Shown piece after piece: positions 31,001 through 40,268 of a stretch of DNA of 64,000 bases (its first letter is position 1; each line of letters starts with the position of its first letter). The notes below the pieces were generated by a model. That model did no database searches. It was not told where the DNA came from and saw only the letters and a program-made list of their open reading frames with translations. Source of the DNA: Mycobacterium lepraemurium (lineage in GTDB: Bacteria > Actinomycetota > Actinomycetes > Mycobacteriales > Mycobacteriaceae); NCBI GenBank assembly GCA_002291465.1, contig CP021238.1:1984001-2048000 (forward strand), written 5' to 3'. Position numbers and translations under genes: made by a program.

Positions 31001-31609
31001 TCAGCCGCCGAACGTCCCGGTGAGCTGCGCCTGCGCGGTGGCGGCGCCGGCAATGGTCTGCGCGGCCTGCGCACCGGCCAGCCCACCGGGCAGCTGGTAG
31101 TCGTTGGGCAGCCGATACAGCGTGAACCGGTAGTGGTGGGTGCCCGTTCCGGCGGGCGGACACGGCCCCTGGTAGCCGGCCTGTCCGGCGGTGTTCTGCA
31201 AAGTCGTTGTGCCGGGCGGTGTTTGGCCCGCGGACGTGCTGCCGGAGCCCGGGGCGATGCCGGTCACCACCCAGTGCACGTACGGCCCCGCTAGGGCGTC
31301 GGGGTCGTCGACGACCAGGGCCGCACCCGTCGGTGCGGACCACGCCAGTGGCGGTGCGATGCCCTCGCCCTTGCAGGTGTACCGCGCCGGGATCGGGGCG
31401 CCGTCGGTGAATGCCGGGCTGGTGATCGTCAACGGCCCGCCGGCCGGGGCGTTCGGCGCCGTGCGGCCCAAGGTGGTCACCCTGGGTGTCGACGGAGTCG
31501 TCGTCGGGCCATGACCGTGGCCGCCGCAACCGACTGCGCCCGCCGGCAGCGCCAGCGCGCAGATGATCGCGCCGATCCGGCGAGAGGTGTCCACCAGCGT
31601 CGCTTCCAT
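31001..31609 (-). CDS. PEBP-family lipoprotein (Rv1910c/LppC-like)
   Basis: 202 aa from [15 protein letters not shown] at 31609. A signal-peptide-like segment ends in a possible lipobox A-V-G-C (weak, since Leu is expected at -3), followed by a Thr/Pro linker. The PEBP domain has [26 protein letters not shown] and HHYRFTLY. Likely exported and perhaps lipid-anchored; ligand unknown. The frame is open further upstream, but without a ribosome site. Intact. Confidence 0.78.
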   Translation of the reverse strand: MEATLVDTSRRIGAIICALALPAGAVGCGGHGHGPTTTPSTPRVTTLGRTAPNAPAGGPLTITSPAFTDGAPIPARYTCKGEGIAPPLAWSAPTGAALVVDDPDALAGPYVHWVVTGIAPGSGSTSAGQTPPGTTTLQNTAGQAGYQGPCPPAGTGTHHYRFTLYRLPNDYQLPGGLAGAQAAQTIAGAATAQAQLTGTFGG

Positions 31610-31696
31610 ACCGCACAGCCTGACGCGCTGGTGGGCGCCACGGAAGCATCCGTTCCCGGCCGGGCGATAGCACCGGGCCACAGCAACGAGCAACGG

Positions 31697-32146
31697 TTAT
31701 GAGGCCGCGCGCTTCTTGACCTCCGCCACCCGCTTGCGCAGGCCTTCGGTGGCGGTGTCCATCAGGCTCTTGGACCCCTTCTTGATGAGGAATCCCGGCA
31801 CCGGCATCACCAGGTCGATGGTGAGCTCGAAGTGCACCCGAGTGGCGTCGCCTTCGGGCGTCAGGGTGTAGCGACCCTGTTGAGCGCGTTGCTGTTTGGA
31901 GCTGACCAGCGTCCAGCCCACACCGTCGTCGTAAATGGTGTACGCGAGTTCCTGTTCGTCGCTGATGCCGACGAGCTTGACCACCTGCCTGGACCTGATG
32001 GGGTGGTTCTCCTCGTCGCGCTCGAGCACCTCGACCTTCTGGTGTGCCGGCGACCACTCGGTCAGCGACTCGAGGTCGAACAGCACGTCCAAGATCTCCT
32101 TCGGTGTCGCTTCGATGACGACTTCGCGGGAATAGGTGATAGCCAT
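31697..32146 (-). CDS. SRPBCC-fold polyketide cyclase/dehydrase-like protein
   Basis: 149 aa. Begins MAITYSREVVIEATPKEILDV, with LESLTEWSPAHQKVEVLERD and a C-terminal amphipathic helix MDTATEGLRKRVAEVKKRAAS, all typical of mycobacterial START-like proteins such as Rv0164/Rv1546. No catalytic residues are evident; hydrophobic ligand binding is inferred. Intact. Confidence 0.82.
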   Translation of the reverse strand: MAITYSREVVIEATPKEILDVLFDLESLTEWSPAHQKVEVLERDEENHPIRSRQVVKLVGISDEQELAYTIYDDGVGWTLVSSKQQRAQQGRYTLTPEGDATRVHFELTIDLVMPVPGFLIKKGSKSLMDTATEGLRKRVAEVKKRAAS

Positions 32147-32196
32147 GCCCGGGAGATAGCCGGTGCGGTGCCGCCCGAAACCCGTGGCATCGGCAG

Positions 32197-32603
32197 CTAG
32201 TCGACGGCGACCCGGGCGAGACGGGGGAGCACGGTGTCACGCCAGCCCGGCCCATCTGTTCGAAGGCCCGGGCCATGCGGGCGTCTTCAAGGTCAAATCT
32301 GCTGTTTTCCAAGAAGACTCGGGTTCCCTCGCCTTCGGCTTCCAGCCGCCAGGTCAATGTCCACGCCGCGGTGAAGGTGTAGACGAAGCGGCGCGGCGGG
32401 TCAACCTCGAGCACCTGGCACGGCTGCTTGCCGTAGCCCGGCATGTCGAGCGTGAATCGGTGTCCCACCACCGCGGCGACCTGGCCCTCGGCCCACCACT
32501 GTTTCATCAGCTCGGGTTCGGTCAGCATCCGCCACACCTTCGCCGGTGGCGCCGCCACGAATTGGTCCACTCGGATCGTCGCGAACCTGGACGTGTCCGT
32601 CAT
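32197..32603 (-). pseudogene. AHSA1-type SRPBCC protein, C-terminal frameshift
   Basis: Starts MTDTSRFATIRVDQFVAAPPAKVW, overlapping the ArsR stop by 3 nt. Body includes EPELMKQWWAEGQVAAVVGHRF. A single C is missing near 32247-32253; restoring it gives EQMGPGWRDTVLPRLARVAVD and a stop at 32199-32197. As written the frame runs on for several hundred codons of nonsense. Paired ArsR-AHSA1 genes are common in actinobacteria. Confidence 0.78.
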
Positions 32604-32923
32604 TCCAGCTCCTCTGCTACCTCGGCGAGCCGGCGCAGTCGTGTGCGCCAGAACTTCTCGAATGGATACAGCCATTCGCCGAGCTCGGCCAGCGGCTCCG
32701 CGGTCAGGTGGTAGATGCGCTGGCGGCCGCGCCGCTCGTCGGCCACCAGGGCGGCCTCGCGCAACACCTTGAGGTGCTCGGCGACCGCGGATCGGCTGAG
32801 CTCGAACCGTTCGCTGAGTTCCCCGGCCGAGAGCGGATGGCGGGCGAGGATCTGCAGCAGTTCACGGCGCACCGGGTTGGCCAGGGCGAGAAAGACGCGA
32901 TCGACGCCGGTCACGACCACCAA
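32600..32923 (-). CDS. ArsR-family winged-helix repressor
   Basis: 107 aa. MVVVTGVDRVFLALANPVRRELL is the usual opening. The recognition helix is LSERFELSRSAVAEHLKVLREAALV, followed by the wing ERRGRQRIYHL. No metal-binding Cys motif is seen, which fits the SRPBCC-linked subgroup. It overlaps the AHSA1 gene downstream and probably binds the palindromes immediately upstream (32928-32962), controlling itself and perhaps the divergent metallo-hydrolase. Intact, though both partners are broken. Confidence 0.88.
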   Translation of the reverse strand: MVVVTGVDRVFLALANPVRRELLQILARHPLSAGELSERFELSRSAVAEHLKVLREAALVADERRGRQRIYHLTAEPLAELGEWLYPFEKFWRTRLRRLAEVAEELE

Positions 32924-32927
32924 TATA

Positions 32928-32962
32928 TGTCGGACTTTTCCGACATGTCAACTTTTCCGACA
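32928..32962. promoter_or_regulatory. Tandem palindromic operator, probably for the ArsR protein
   Basis: Perfect 18-bp inverted repeat TGTCGGACTTTTCCGACA (32928-32945), directly followed by an imperfect copy TGTCAACTTTTCCGACA (32946-32962). The block starts 5 nt from the ArsR start codon and lies between divergent genes. Assignment to this repressor is by position. Confidence 0.7.
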
Positions 32963-32992
32963 CATCGGCCGGCTGCGGCTACGTTGCTGGGT

Positions 32993-33707
32993 GTGCATTT
33001 CGCGTGGGAGCGGCTGACCGGCAGTGTGCATCGCTGCCGGCTGCCGTTCTGCGACGTCACCGTCGGGCTGATCTGCGGCCGCAGCGGAATCCTCCTCGTC
33101 GACACCGGAACCACGCTGACCGAAGCGGCCGCGATCGACGCCGACGTCCACCGGCTCGCCCGACGGCCGGTGAGCCATATTGCCTTGACGCACAAGCACT
33201 TCGACCGCGTACTGGGTTCGTCGTTGTTCACCGGCGCCGAGGTTTACTCCGCGCCGGAGGTGGTCGAGTATCTCGGCGCGGCGACGGATCAAATCCGCGA
33301 CGACGCGCTGCGCCATGGCGCCGACGCCGCCGAGGTGGATGCTGCCATCGCGGCCCTGCGGCCGGGGCAACAGGGGATCCACGACGCCCGGATCGACCTG
33401 GGGGACCGCACGGTGACGATCACCCACCTGGGTGCCGGCCATACCGCGTCGGACCTGGTGGTGATCGCGCCAGCGGCGCGCGACGGCGAACCCACGGTGG
33501 TGTTCACCGGTGATCTGATCGAGGAGTCCGGCGACCCCGCGATCGACGCCGACTCCGATGTGACGGCCTGGCCGACCACCCTGGACCGGCTGCTGGCGCT
33601 CGGTGGGCCCGCAGGCCCGTTACGTGCCCGGGCACGGCAGGGTCGTCGACGCCGCGTTCGTTCGCCGTCAGCGCGACTGGTTGCGCGCCCGCGCGGCCAC
33701 CCGGTGA
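32993..33707 (+). pseudogene. Metallo-beta-lactamase-fold hydrolase, frameshifted and missing a metal ligand
   Basis: Begins GTG CAT TTC GCG TGG at 32993 (an ATG at 32945 lies in the operator). The metal motif reads T-H-K-H-F-D-R: the final His of HxHxDH is Arg (CGC, 33206-33208). GAGHTASDLVV and FTGDLIEESGDP follow. One extra C in GGGCCC near 33605-33610 shifts the frame; correcting it gives ARYVPGHGRVVDAAFVRR and a stop at 33705-33707. Confidence 0.8.
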
Positions 33708-33925
33708 ACGGCACCCGCGTTCAATGCCGAAAGGCGTAGCGAAAAGTGTTGTGTCCCAAGGGTTGACGCCAACGACCGACCCGCCGTCGAACCCGACCGC
33801 ACCGACGGCCGCAAGTACCGGATGCGGCAACAGTTTTGGTTCAACTCCTGCGACTCCTGATTGAACGGCCCTTTCCGGGGATTGACTCGCGGTCAGGGGA
33901 ATCTTGCCGAGAGGAGCGTAAGACC

Positions 33926-36193
33926 ATGGCGATCATCGACAAAGAGACGCAAGTCCGGCCATCGTTCGACGACAAGGTAGCCGCCACGCAGCGCTACTTC
34001 GACGACCCCCGCTTCGCCCGCATCACCCGCCTCTACACCGCTCGGCAGGTGGCCGAGCAGCGCGGCACCATCCGCACCGACTACACCGTGGCACGCGACG
34101 CGGCGGTGGCGTTCTACGAGCGGCTGCGCGAGCTGTTCGCCCAGAAGAAGAGCATCACCACCTTCGGCCCGTACTCGCCCGGCCAGGCGGTCACCATGAA
34201 GCGGATGGGCATCGAGGGCATCTACCTCGGCGGGTGGGCCACCTCGGCAAAGGGCTCCACCACCGAAGACCCGGGGCCCGACCTCGCCAGCTACCCGCTG
34301 AGCCAGGTGCCCGACGACGCCGCGGTGTTGGTCGCGCGCTGCTCACCGCCGACCGCAACCAGCAGTACCTGCGGCTCCAGATGAGCGAACAGCAGCGCGC
34401 CGCCACCAAGGAGTACGACTACCGGCCGTTCATCGTCGCCGACGCGGACACCGGCCACGGGGGAGACCTGCACGTGCGGAACCTGATCCGCCGTTTCGTC
34501 GAGGTCGGGGTGCCCGGCTACCAAATCGAGGACCAGCGGCCCGGCACCAAGAAGTGTGGCCACCAGGGCGGCAAGGTCTTGGTGCCGTCCGACGAGCAGA
34601 TCAAGCGGCTCAACGCCGCGCGCTTCCAGCTCGACATCATGCGGGCGACGCCGAGGCCGCCACCTGCTGGACAGCCGCGCCGACGAGCGCGACCAGTCGT
34701 TCCTGCTGGGCGCCACCAACCTCGACATCCCGTCGTACAAGGCGTGCTTCCTGGCGATGGTGCGCCGCTTCTACGAGCTAGGTGTCAAGGACCTCAACGG
34801 CCACCTGCTCTACGCGCTGCCCGAGGCGGAGTACGCCGAGGCCACCGCCTGGCTCGAACGTCAGGGCATCCAGGGCGTGATCTCCGACGCCGTCAACACC
34901 TGGCGCGAGAACGGGCAACAGTCCATCGACGACCTGTTCGACCAGGTGGAGTCGCGGTTCGTGGCGGCCTGGGAGGACGACGCCGGGCTGATGACCTACG
35001 GCGAGGCCGTCGCCGAGGTGCTGGAGTTCGCCGCGAGCGAGGGCGAGCCGGCCGACATGAGTGCCGACGAGTGGCGGGCCTTCGCGGCGCGGGCCTCGCT
35101 CTACTCCGCCAAGGCCAAGGCCAAGGCGAAGGAGTTGGGCTTCGACCCGGGCTGGTACTGCGAGCTGGCCATGACCCCCGAGGGTTACTACCAGATCCGC
35201 GGCGGCATCCCGTACGCCATCGCCAAGTCGCTGGCCGCCGCGCCGTTCGCCGACATCCTGTGGATGGAGACCAAGACCGCCGACCTGGCCGACACCAAGC
35301 AGTTCGCCGACGCCATCCACGCCGAGTTCCCCGACCAGATGCTGGCCTACAACCTGTCGCCGTCGTTCAACTGGGACACCACCGGCATGACCGACGAGCA
35401 GATGAAGCAGTTCCCCGAGGAACTCGGCAAGATGGGCTTCGTCTTCAACTTCATCACCTACGGCGGACACCAGATCGACGGCGTGGCCGCCGAGGAGTTC
35501 GCCACCTCGCTGCAACAGGACGGCATGCTGGCGCTGGCCCGCTTGCAGCGCAAGATGCGTCTGGTCGAATCCCTTTACCGCACACCGCAAACGCTCGTCG
35601 GTGGGCCGCGCAGCGATGCCGCACTGGCCGCCTTGCCGGGCCGCACCGCGACCACCAAGGCGATGGGCGAGGGCTCGACCCAGCATCAGCATCTGGTGCA
35701 GACCGAGGTGCCTAAGAAGCTGCTCGAGGAGTGGCTGGCAATGTGGAGCGAGAACTACCACCTCGGCGAGAAGCTCCGCGTGCAGTTGCGGCCCCGCCGG
35801 GCGGGTTCGGACGTGCTGGAACTCGGCATCTACGGCAACGGCGACGAGCAGCTGGCCAATGTCGTCGTCGACCCGATCAAGGACCGGCACGGCCGCAGCA
35901 TCCTTCAGGTGCGCGACCAGAACACCTTCGCCGAAAAGCTCCGGCAGAAGCGGCTGATGACGTTGATCCACCTATGGCTGGTGCACCGCTTCAAGGCCGA
36001 CGCGGTGATCTACGTGACGCCGACCGAGGACAACCTGTACCAGACCTCGAAGATGAAGTCGCACGGCATCTTCAGCGAAGTGAATCAGGAGGTCGGCGAA
36101 ATCATCGCCGCCGAGGTGAACCGGCCCCGCATCGCCGAACTGCTGCAGCCCGACCGGGTGGCGCTGCGCAAGCTGATCACAAAAGAGGGTTAG
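33926..36193 (+). pseudogene. aceA: Isocitrate lyase 2 (AceA), broken by three indels
   Basis: Long-form glyoxylate-shunt isocitrate lyase, about 764 aa if repaired. Start [16 protein letters not shown] at 33926 after GAGAGGAG. Lesions: one nt lost near 34333 (before [12 protein letters not shown]); about 25 nt lost after LDIMR near 34644, removing V-P-G-I-I-V-A-R-T ahead of DAEAAT; one nt lost near 34663 (before [11 protein letters not shown]). The active-site KKCGHQGGK and the whole C-terminal part from 34665 are intact. H37Rv aceA is also split, but at a different place, so this appears independent. Confidence 0.92.
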
Positions 36194-36224
36194 CCGGCGG
36201 CCCCGACCGAAGTTTGCACGCCCG

Positions 36225-36250
36225 CGCCCCCGGGTAAGAAACAGGGGGCG
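36225..36250. terminator. Weak hairpin after aceA
   Basis: CGCCCCC (36225-36231) and GGGGGCG (36244-36250) can pair around a 12-nt A-rich loop, 31 nt after the aceA stop. Short stem, no T-run. Confidence 0.35.
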
Positions 36251-36285
36251 TCGCGGCGCGGTGCCCCTTCGAGATTGGGGTTGCG

Positions 36286-36602
36286 ATGAGATCTGGACCG
36301 AAGACGACGATCGCCGTGTTCGGCGGCGCGGCGATGCTCGTGCTGGCGGTCGGCTGCGGCGGCGGCCATAAGGGCGGCCCGTGCACCACCAGCACCACCA
36401 CCCCGACAACGACGCCGTCGACGAGCGTCGTGCCGTCCACCACACCCGGCGGCGATGGCGCCGTGCCCGGCGGCTCCGTCGGCGGCGGTGGCTCATCCCC
36501 GGCGGCCCGACTGGAGGCGGCGGCCACGACGGCGGTGGCGGCAGCATCCCCGGTGTCGGCGGGGGCGGTTGCGTGGGCAACGTCTGCGGCGGCTACCCGT
36601 GA
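36286..36602 (+). pseudogene. Gly-rich lipoprotein, frameshifted
   Basis: MRSGPKTTIAVFGGAAMLVL, then L-A-V-G-C, a fair lipobox, followed by a Thr/Pro linker. Up to about 36490 the frame is open; then the Gly-rich tail reads correctly only in the next frame (IPGGPTGGGGHDGGGG to GCVGNVCGGYP, stop 36600-36602), which implies one lost nt near 36492. As written it ends in an Ala/Arg-rich tail at 36633. No known function. Confidence 0.6.
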
Positions 36603-36785
36603 TCGCCCACCGCCGTTGAGTCGGCGCTGCTGAACCGGCGCTTTCTGTAGCTCCCTCGCTTGTTTCGCTAGCCGGTGGTGCCATGTTCATCTGGCCCCAC
36701 CGGCTGATACCTTTTCGCGTTTTTGCTTCCGGCTCGGCGTCGGGCACGGCTATGGTTCGGGGGACTCGACTGCAAGGGGATCCCC

Positions 36786-37949
36786 ATGGGCAAGCTCAGG
36801 TTTGGTTACTTCATCGCCTCGTTCCACCGTGCGGGCACCAATCCGACGCTGGCCCTGCAACGCGACTTAGAATTCATCGAGCATCTCGATGCCCTCGGTT
36901 TCGACGAGGTCTGGTTGGGCGAACACCACTCGGCGGGCAGCGAGATCATCAGCTCCCCGGAGATCTTCATCGCCGCCGCGGCCGAGCGCGCGAAGCGCAT
37001 CCGGTTCGGCACCGGCGTCATCTCGCTGTCGTATCACAACCCTCTGTGGGTGGCGGACCGGCTGATGCTGCTGGACCACCTCACGCACGGCCGCATCATC
37101 GGCGGGGTGGGTCCGGGCTCGCTGCCCAGCGACTCGTCCATGATCGGGCTGACTCCCACCAACACCCGCGAGCTGCTGGAGACCAATCTCGACATCGTGG
37201 TCCGGCTGTTGGCGGGGGAGACGGTCAGCGCAAAGACGGCCACCCACCAATTGTTCGACGCCAAGTTGCAGCTGGCCCCGTACTCCGACGGCGGCATCCC
37301 GCTGGCGGTGGCCGCCGTCGCGTCGCCGACCGGCGCCCGGCTGGCCGGCAAACACGGCATCGGGCTGCTGTCCATCGGGGCGACGCTGACCGTCGAGGGT
37401 TTCAATGCGCTGTCCTACCACTGGGGCATTGTCGAGGAGCGGGCGGCGGCCTTCGGCACCCAGGTCGACCGCACGAATTGGAGTCTGGTCGGTTTGTTCC
37501 ATCTGGCCGAGACCGAGAAGCAGGCCCGCGAAGAGGTCAAGTTCGGCATTGAGCCGTGGTTCCAGTACTTCCAGAATGTGGCCGCCTTCCCGCAGATGAC
37601 GATGCCGGGCGATCAGCTCGACGAGATGATCGACGTCATCAACGAGAACGGGGCGGGCGTGATCGGCACGCCCGAGCGGGCGCGCGAACAGGTGCAGCGG
37701 TGCTGGGATCAATCCAGCGGGTTCGGCTGCATGCTGCAGATGGGTCACGAGTGGGCCAACCCGGCCGCGACCAAGCGCTCCGCTGAACTGTTCGCCGCCG
37801 AAGTGATGCCGCATTTCCAGGGCCAGGCGCAGCCGACGCTGGATGCGGTCGCGCGCGCCGGCCAGGCTCGCGACAGCCTCGCACAGTCGCAGTTGGACAC
37901 CGTCGCGCACGTGACGAAGAAGTATCAGGACGAGGTCGAGTCCAAGTAG
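36786..37949 (+). CDS. LLM-class flavin-dependent oxidoreductase
   Basis: Bacterial-luciferase-like monooxygenase, probably F420- or FMNH2-dependent. 387 aa from MGKLRFGYFIASFHRAGTNP at 36786; upstream in-frame codons are not conserved-looking. Family blocks: EHLDALGFDEVWLGEHHSAG, RIRFGTGVISLSYHNPL, GRIIGGVGPGSLPSD and TPERAREQVQRCWD. The length and C-terminal helices match class-C luciferase-like proteins. Substrate unknown. Intact amid broken neighbours. Confidence 0.85.
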   Translation: MGKLRFGYFIASFHRAGTNPTLALQRDLEFIEHLDALGFDEVWLGEHHSAGSEIISSPEIFIAAAAERAKRIRFGTGVISLSYHNPLWVADRLMLLDHLTHGRIIGGVGPGSLPSDSSMIGLTPTNTRELLETNLDIVVRLLAGETVSAKTATHQLFDAKLQLAPYSDGGIPLAVAAVASPTGARLAGKHGIGLLSIGATLTVEGFNALSYHWGIVEERAAAFGTQVDRTNWSLVGLFHLAETEKQAREEVKFGIEPWFQYFQNVAAFPQMTMPGDQLDEMIDVINENGAGVIGTPERAREQVQRCWDQSSGFGCMLQMGHEWANPAATKRSAELFAAEVMPHFQGQAQPTLDAVARAGQARDSLAQSQLDTVAHVTKKYQDEVESK

Positions 37950-38055
37950 CCGCGGATACACGAATTACATTCGGGCTGAATGTGTTTCGTCGTTCAACCA
38001 GCACATGCAGCAGCAACAAACCTACGAAAACCAGTTCAACAACCCGTAGGACGGG

Positions 38056-38523
38056 TCAGCGCGCCTGGTCGGCTTCCCGCTCGGCGGCCTTCACCAGCCG
38101 GCCCGCGAAAAACTTCACCGCGCCACCCATGGCCGCCCGCATCAGCGGGCCCGTCCCGCGCACGCCCTCGGTGAACGAGCCGGTCCAGCGGATGTCGGTG
38201 CCGCCGGCCGGATTCGGCGTGAAGACCACCTCGCCGGTGTAGTCCTTGGCCGGGCTGGACGGCCCCACCAGCTTGTAGGCGTGACGGCGGTCGGGCTCGT
38301 ACGCGGTGGTCTCCTCCTGAACCAACACCGGCCACAGGCCGACCTTGCGGATCGCTCCCACCCCGCCCGGCGCGGGATCGCCCTGGCGGGCCCAGCTCGA
38401 GTGCAGCACGATCGGCTTTGCCCACCGTGACCAGTTGGCGCCGTCCGCCACGAGCCGGAACAGGGTCGCGGCGGGCGCGCTACTGGTGCGGGTGACTTCG
38501 AAGGAGAACTTCCGGCCCGGCAT
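38056..38523 (-). CDS. SRPBCC-fold protein
   Basis: 155 aa. MPGRKFSFEVTRTSSAPAATLF, then VADGANWSRWAKPIVLHSSW, GGVGAIRKVG and an RWTGSFTE strand: a START-like hydrophobic-ligand fold of the polyketide cyclase/dehydrase type. The frame ends with a basic helix LVKAAEREADQAR. Intact; divergent from the broken short-chain dehydrogenase at 38685. Confidence 0.78.
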   Translation of the reverse strand: MPGRKFSFEVTRTSSAPAATLFRLVADGANWSRWAKPIVLHSSWARQGDPAPGGVGAIRKVGLWPVLVQEETTAYEPDRRHAYKLVGPSSPAKDYTGEVVFTPNPAGGTDIRWTGSFTEGVRGTGPLMRAAMGGAVKFFAGRLVKAAEREADQAR

Positions 38524-38567
38524 GCCGGGTACCCTACCGCGATGAGTTTCGGCGACGAAACTTGTCT

Positions 38568-38610
38568 ATATCTGTAGTTCAAATATCTGTAGTTCAAACC
38601 TGTCGTTCAA
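38568..38610. repeat. Tandem 15-bp repeats in a divergent intergenic region
   Basis: ATATCTGTAGTTCAA occurs twice back to back (38568-38582, 38583-38597), followed by a shorter variant ACCTGTCGTTCAA (38598-38610). The spacing of about 1.5 helical turns suggests an iterated protein-binding site between the SRPBCC and dehydrogenase genes. Confidence 0.7.
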
Positions 38611-38619
38611 CAGACCTCG

Positions 38620-38648
38620 AGCCCCCGCATTCCACCGCGGGGGCTTTT
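38620..38648 (+). terminator. Intrinsic terminator with no upstream plus-strand gene
   Basis: AGCCCCCGC (38620-38628), loop ATTCCACC, GCGGGGGCT (38637-38645), then TTTT: a textbook rho-independent terminator, rare in this genome. It lies 36 nt before the dehydrogenase start and follows only the tandem repeats, so it may end a small RNA or act as a leader attenuator. Confidence 0.65.
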
Positions 38649-38684
38649 CCCGTTCAAAGATCCGCAGAAGGAGAAAGATTCGTC

Positions 38685-39435
38685 ATGGGCTTGGGAAAGC
38701 AGACGGTCGCCGATACAACGCTCTTGGTGACCGGCGCCAACCGCGGTATCGGTCGGGCCTTCGTGGAGGAGGCCCTGCGCAGGGGGCGCGTCGGGTGTAT
38801 GACGGCACCCGGACGATCTCCCCATTTTCGGATGAGCGGATTGTCCCACTGCTGCTCGACGTGACGAACACGGCACAGATCCGCGATGCCGTCGCGCAGG
38901 TCCAGTCGCTTGATCTGCTGATCAACAACGCGGGCATAGCGCTCTACGATGACCTGAGCGATCCCGCCTCCCTCGAAAAGCACCTTGCCGTCAACCTTTT
39001 CGGCACGTACACGGTTACCCGGGCGTTCCTGCCGACGCTGATCCGCTCGCGCGGAGCGGTGATCAACAACCTGTCCGTCAACGCATTGGCGCCGCTGCCG
39101 CTGATTCCGGCGTATTCGGTCTCCACAGCGGCCGCGCTCAACCACACCCAATCGCTCGAGCCTTGCTGGCACCGCAAGGGGTACGCGTTCACGCGGTTTT
39201 CACCGGCCCGGTGGACACGGACATGACGCGGGGCGTCGACATACCGAAAGCAACTCCGCGGTCCGTAGCCGCGGCCGTCTTCGACGCCCCGCAACGCAAC
39301 GAGCAGGACATCTTCCCCGATCCGATGTCCCAGACCATCGCGGACGGCTGGGCCGGCGGCCCGGCCAGGCACCTGGAACGCCAATACGCCGAACTGCTCG
39401 CCGCGGCACCACCCCCGGCGACCACGCACGCCTAA
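38685..39435 (+). pseudogene. Short-chain dehydrogenase/reductase, broken
   Basis: SDR starting MGLGKQTVADTTLLVTGANRG at 38685. Lesions: one G lost in the run 38782-38786 (before ARRVYDGTRT); one nt lost near 39156 (before LLAPQGVRVHAVF). LINNAGIALYDD and YSVS are readable, but the catalytic Lys of YxxxK is Thr (ACA, 39125-39127). The stop is at 39433-39435. It is first of three consecutive plus-strand genes, all broken. Confidence 0.85.
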
Positions 39436-39477
39436 CACCCTCACCAAAAGCCAGAAGCTAGAAGCCAGAAGGACAAG

Positions 39478-40257
39478 ATGAACAAACCTCTCCGGACAGA
39501 CCGCACTGGTCGTGGGCGCCAGCCGGGGCCTGGGACGCGGTGTCGCCATCGCCGTGGCCGACGCCGGTGCCTCGGTGATCGCCGTGTCCCGCAGTACCAC
39601 CACGTTTCCCCGCACGGACCGCAATGCCGACGTTCGCGTCGTCGTCGCAGACGCTGCCGACCCGCCGGTGCCCGGCAGCCTGGTGGATCAATACGATCCG
39701 CAGGTCCTGGTCTTGGTGGCCGGAGCGAGCCCGCTGATGCGCCCCCTGCAGCACCACACCTGGGAATCGTTCTCGGCCAACTGGAATACCGACGTTCGCA
39801 TTGCCTTTCACTGGCTGCGCGAGGCGCTGCTCAAGCCGCTACGACCCGGCAGCAGGGTGGTCGTGGTCAGCAGCGGCGCGCCCTCGCGGGATCGCCGCTC
39901 AGCGGCGGGTACGCGGGCGCTAAGGCCACCCTCGCTTCCTCACCGGCTACGCCCAGGAGAAGTCGGACCGCGACGGCCTGGGCATTACGTTCACCGCCTT
40001 GCTGCCGCGGCTCACCCCGCTGACGGACCTCGGCGGGCCCGCCGTGCGCGCGTACGCCGCTCGCGCCGGCGTGTCCGAGCAGGATTACGTCAAGCAACTT
40101 CAGGGAGCCGCTCACTCCTGAGGCGTCGGGAGCCGCAGTCGTCGAACTGATCAAAGCCGACCCGGACGGCCTCACTATGTGTTACCTGCTGACTGCCGCC
40201 GGCCTGCAGAAGATCGATTGGCCGAAACCCTTGGAGCACAATAGCTGTCAACTCTAG
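39478..40257 (+). pseudogene. Second short-chain dehydrogenase/reductase, broken at four sites
   Basis: Starts MNKPL at 39478 after AGAAGGA. Loss of TC from a CT repeat near 39491 precedes SGQTALVVGASRGLGRG. Single losses near 39880 and 39932 precede LAGSPLSGGYAGAK (the active-site Y-x-x-x-K survives) and FLTGYAQEKSDRDG. One extra nt near 40103 precedes EPLTPEASGAAVVELIK. The natural stop is 40255-40257. Twelve nt separate it from the DUF899 gene. Confidence 0.83.
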
Positions 40258-40268
40258 AAGGAACGAGC

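Noticed and set aside
30957..32196. Extension of the AHSA1 frame
   Set aside because: Read-through after a 1-nt loss; it is antisense-like nonsense over two intact genes.
34234..35715. Separate protein in the first aceA fragment frame
   Set aside because: Only the part up to about 34640 is isocitrate lyase; the rest is Arg-rich alternate-frame sequence.
38568..38610. CRISPR-like or tRNA-like repeats
   Set aside because: Only two perfect 15-bp units with no spacers, and no cloverleaf could be drawn; the TTCAA similarity to a T-loop is not enough.
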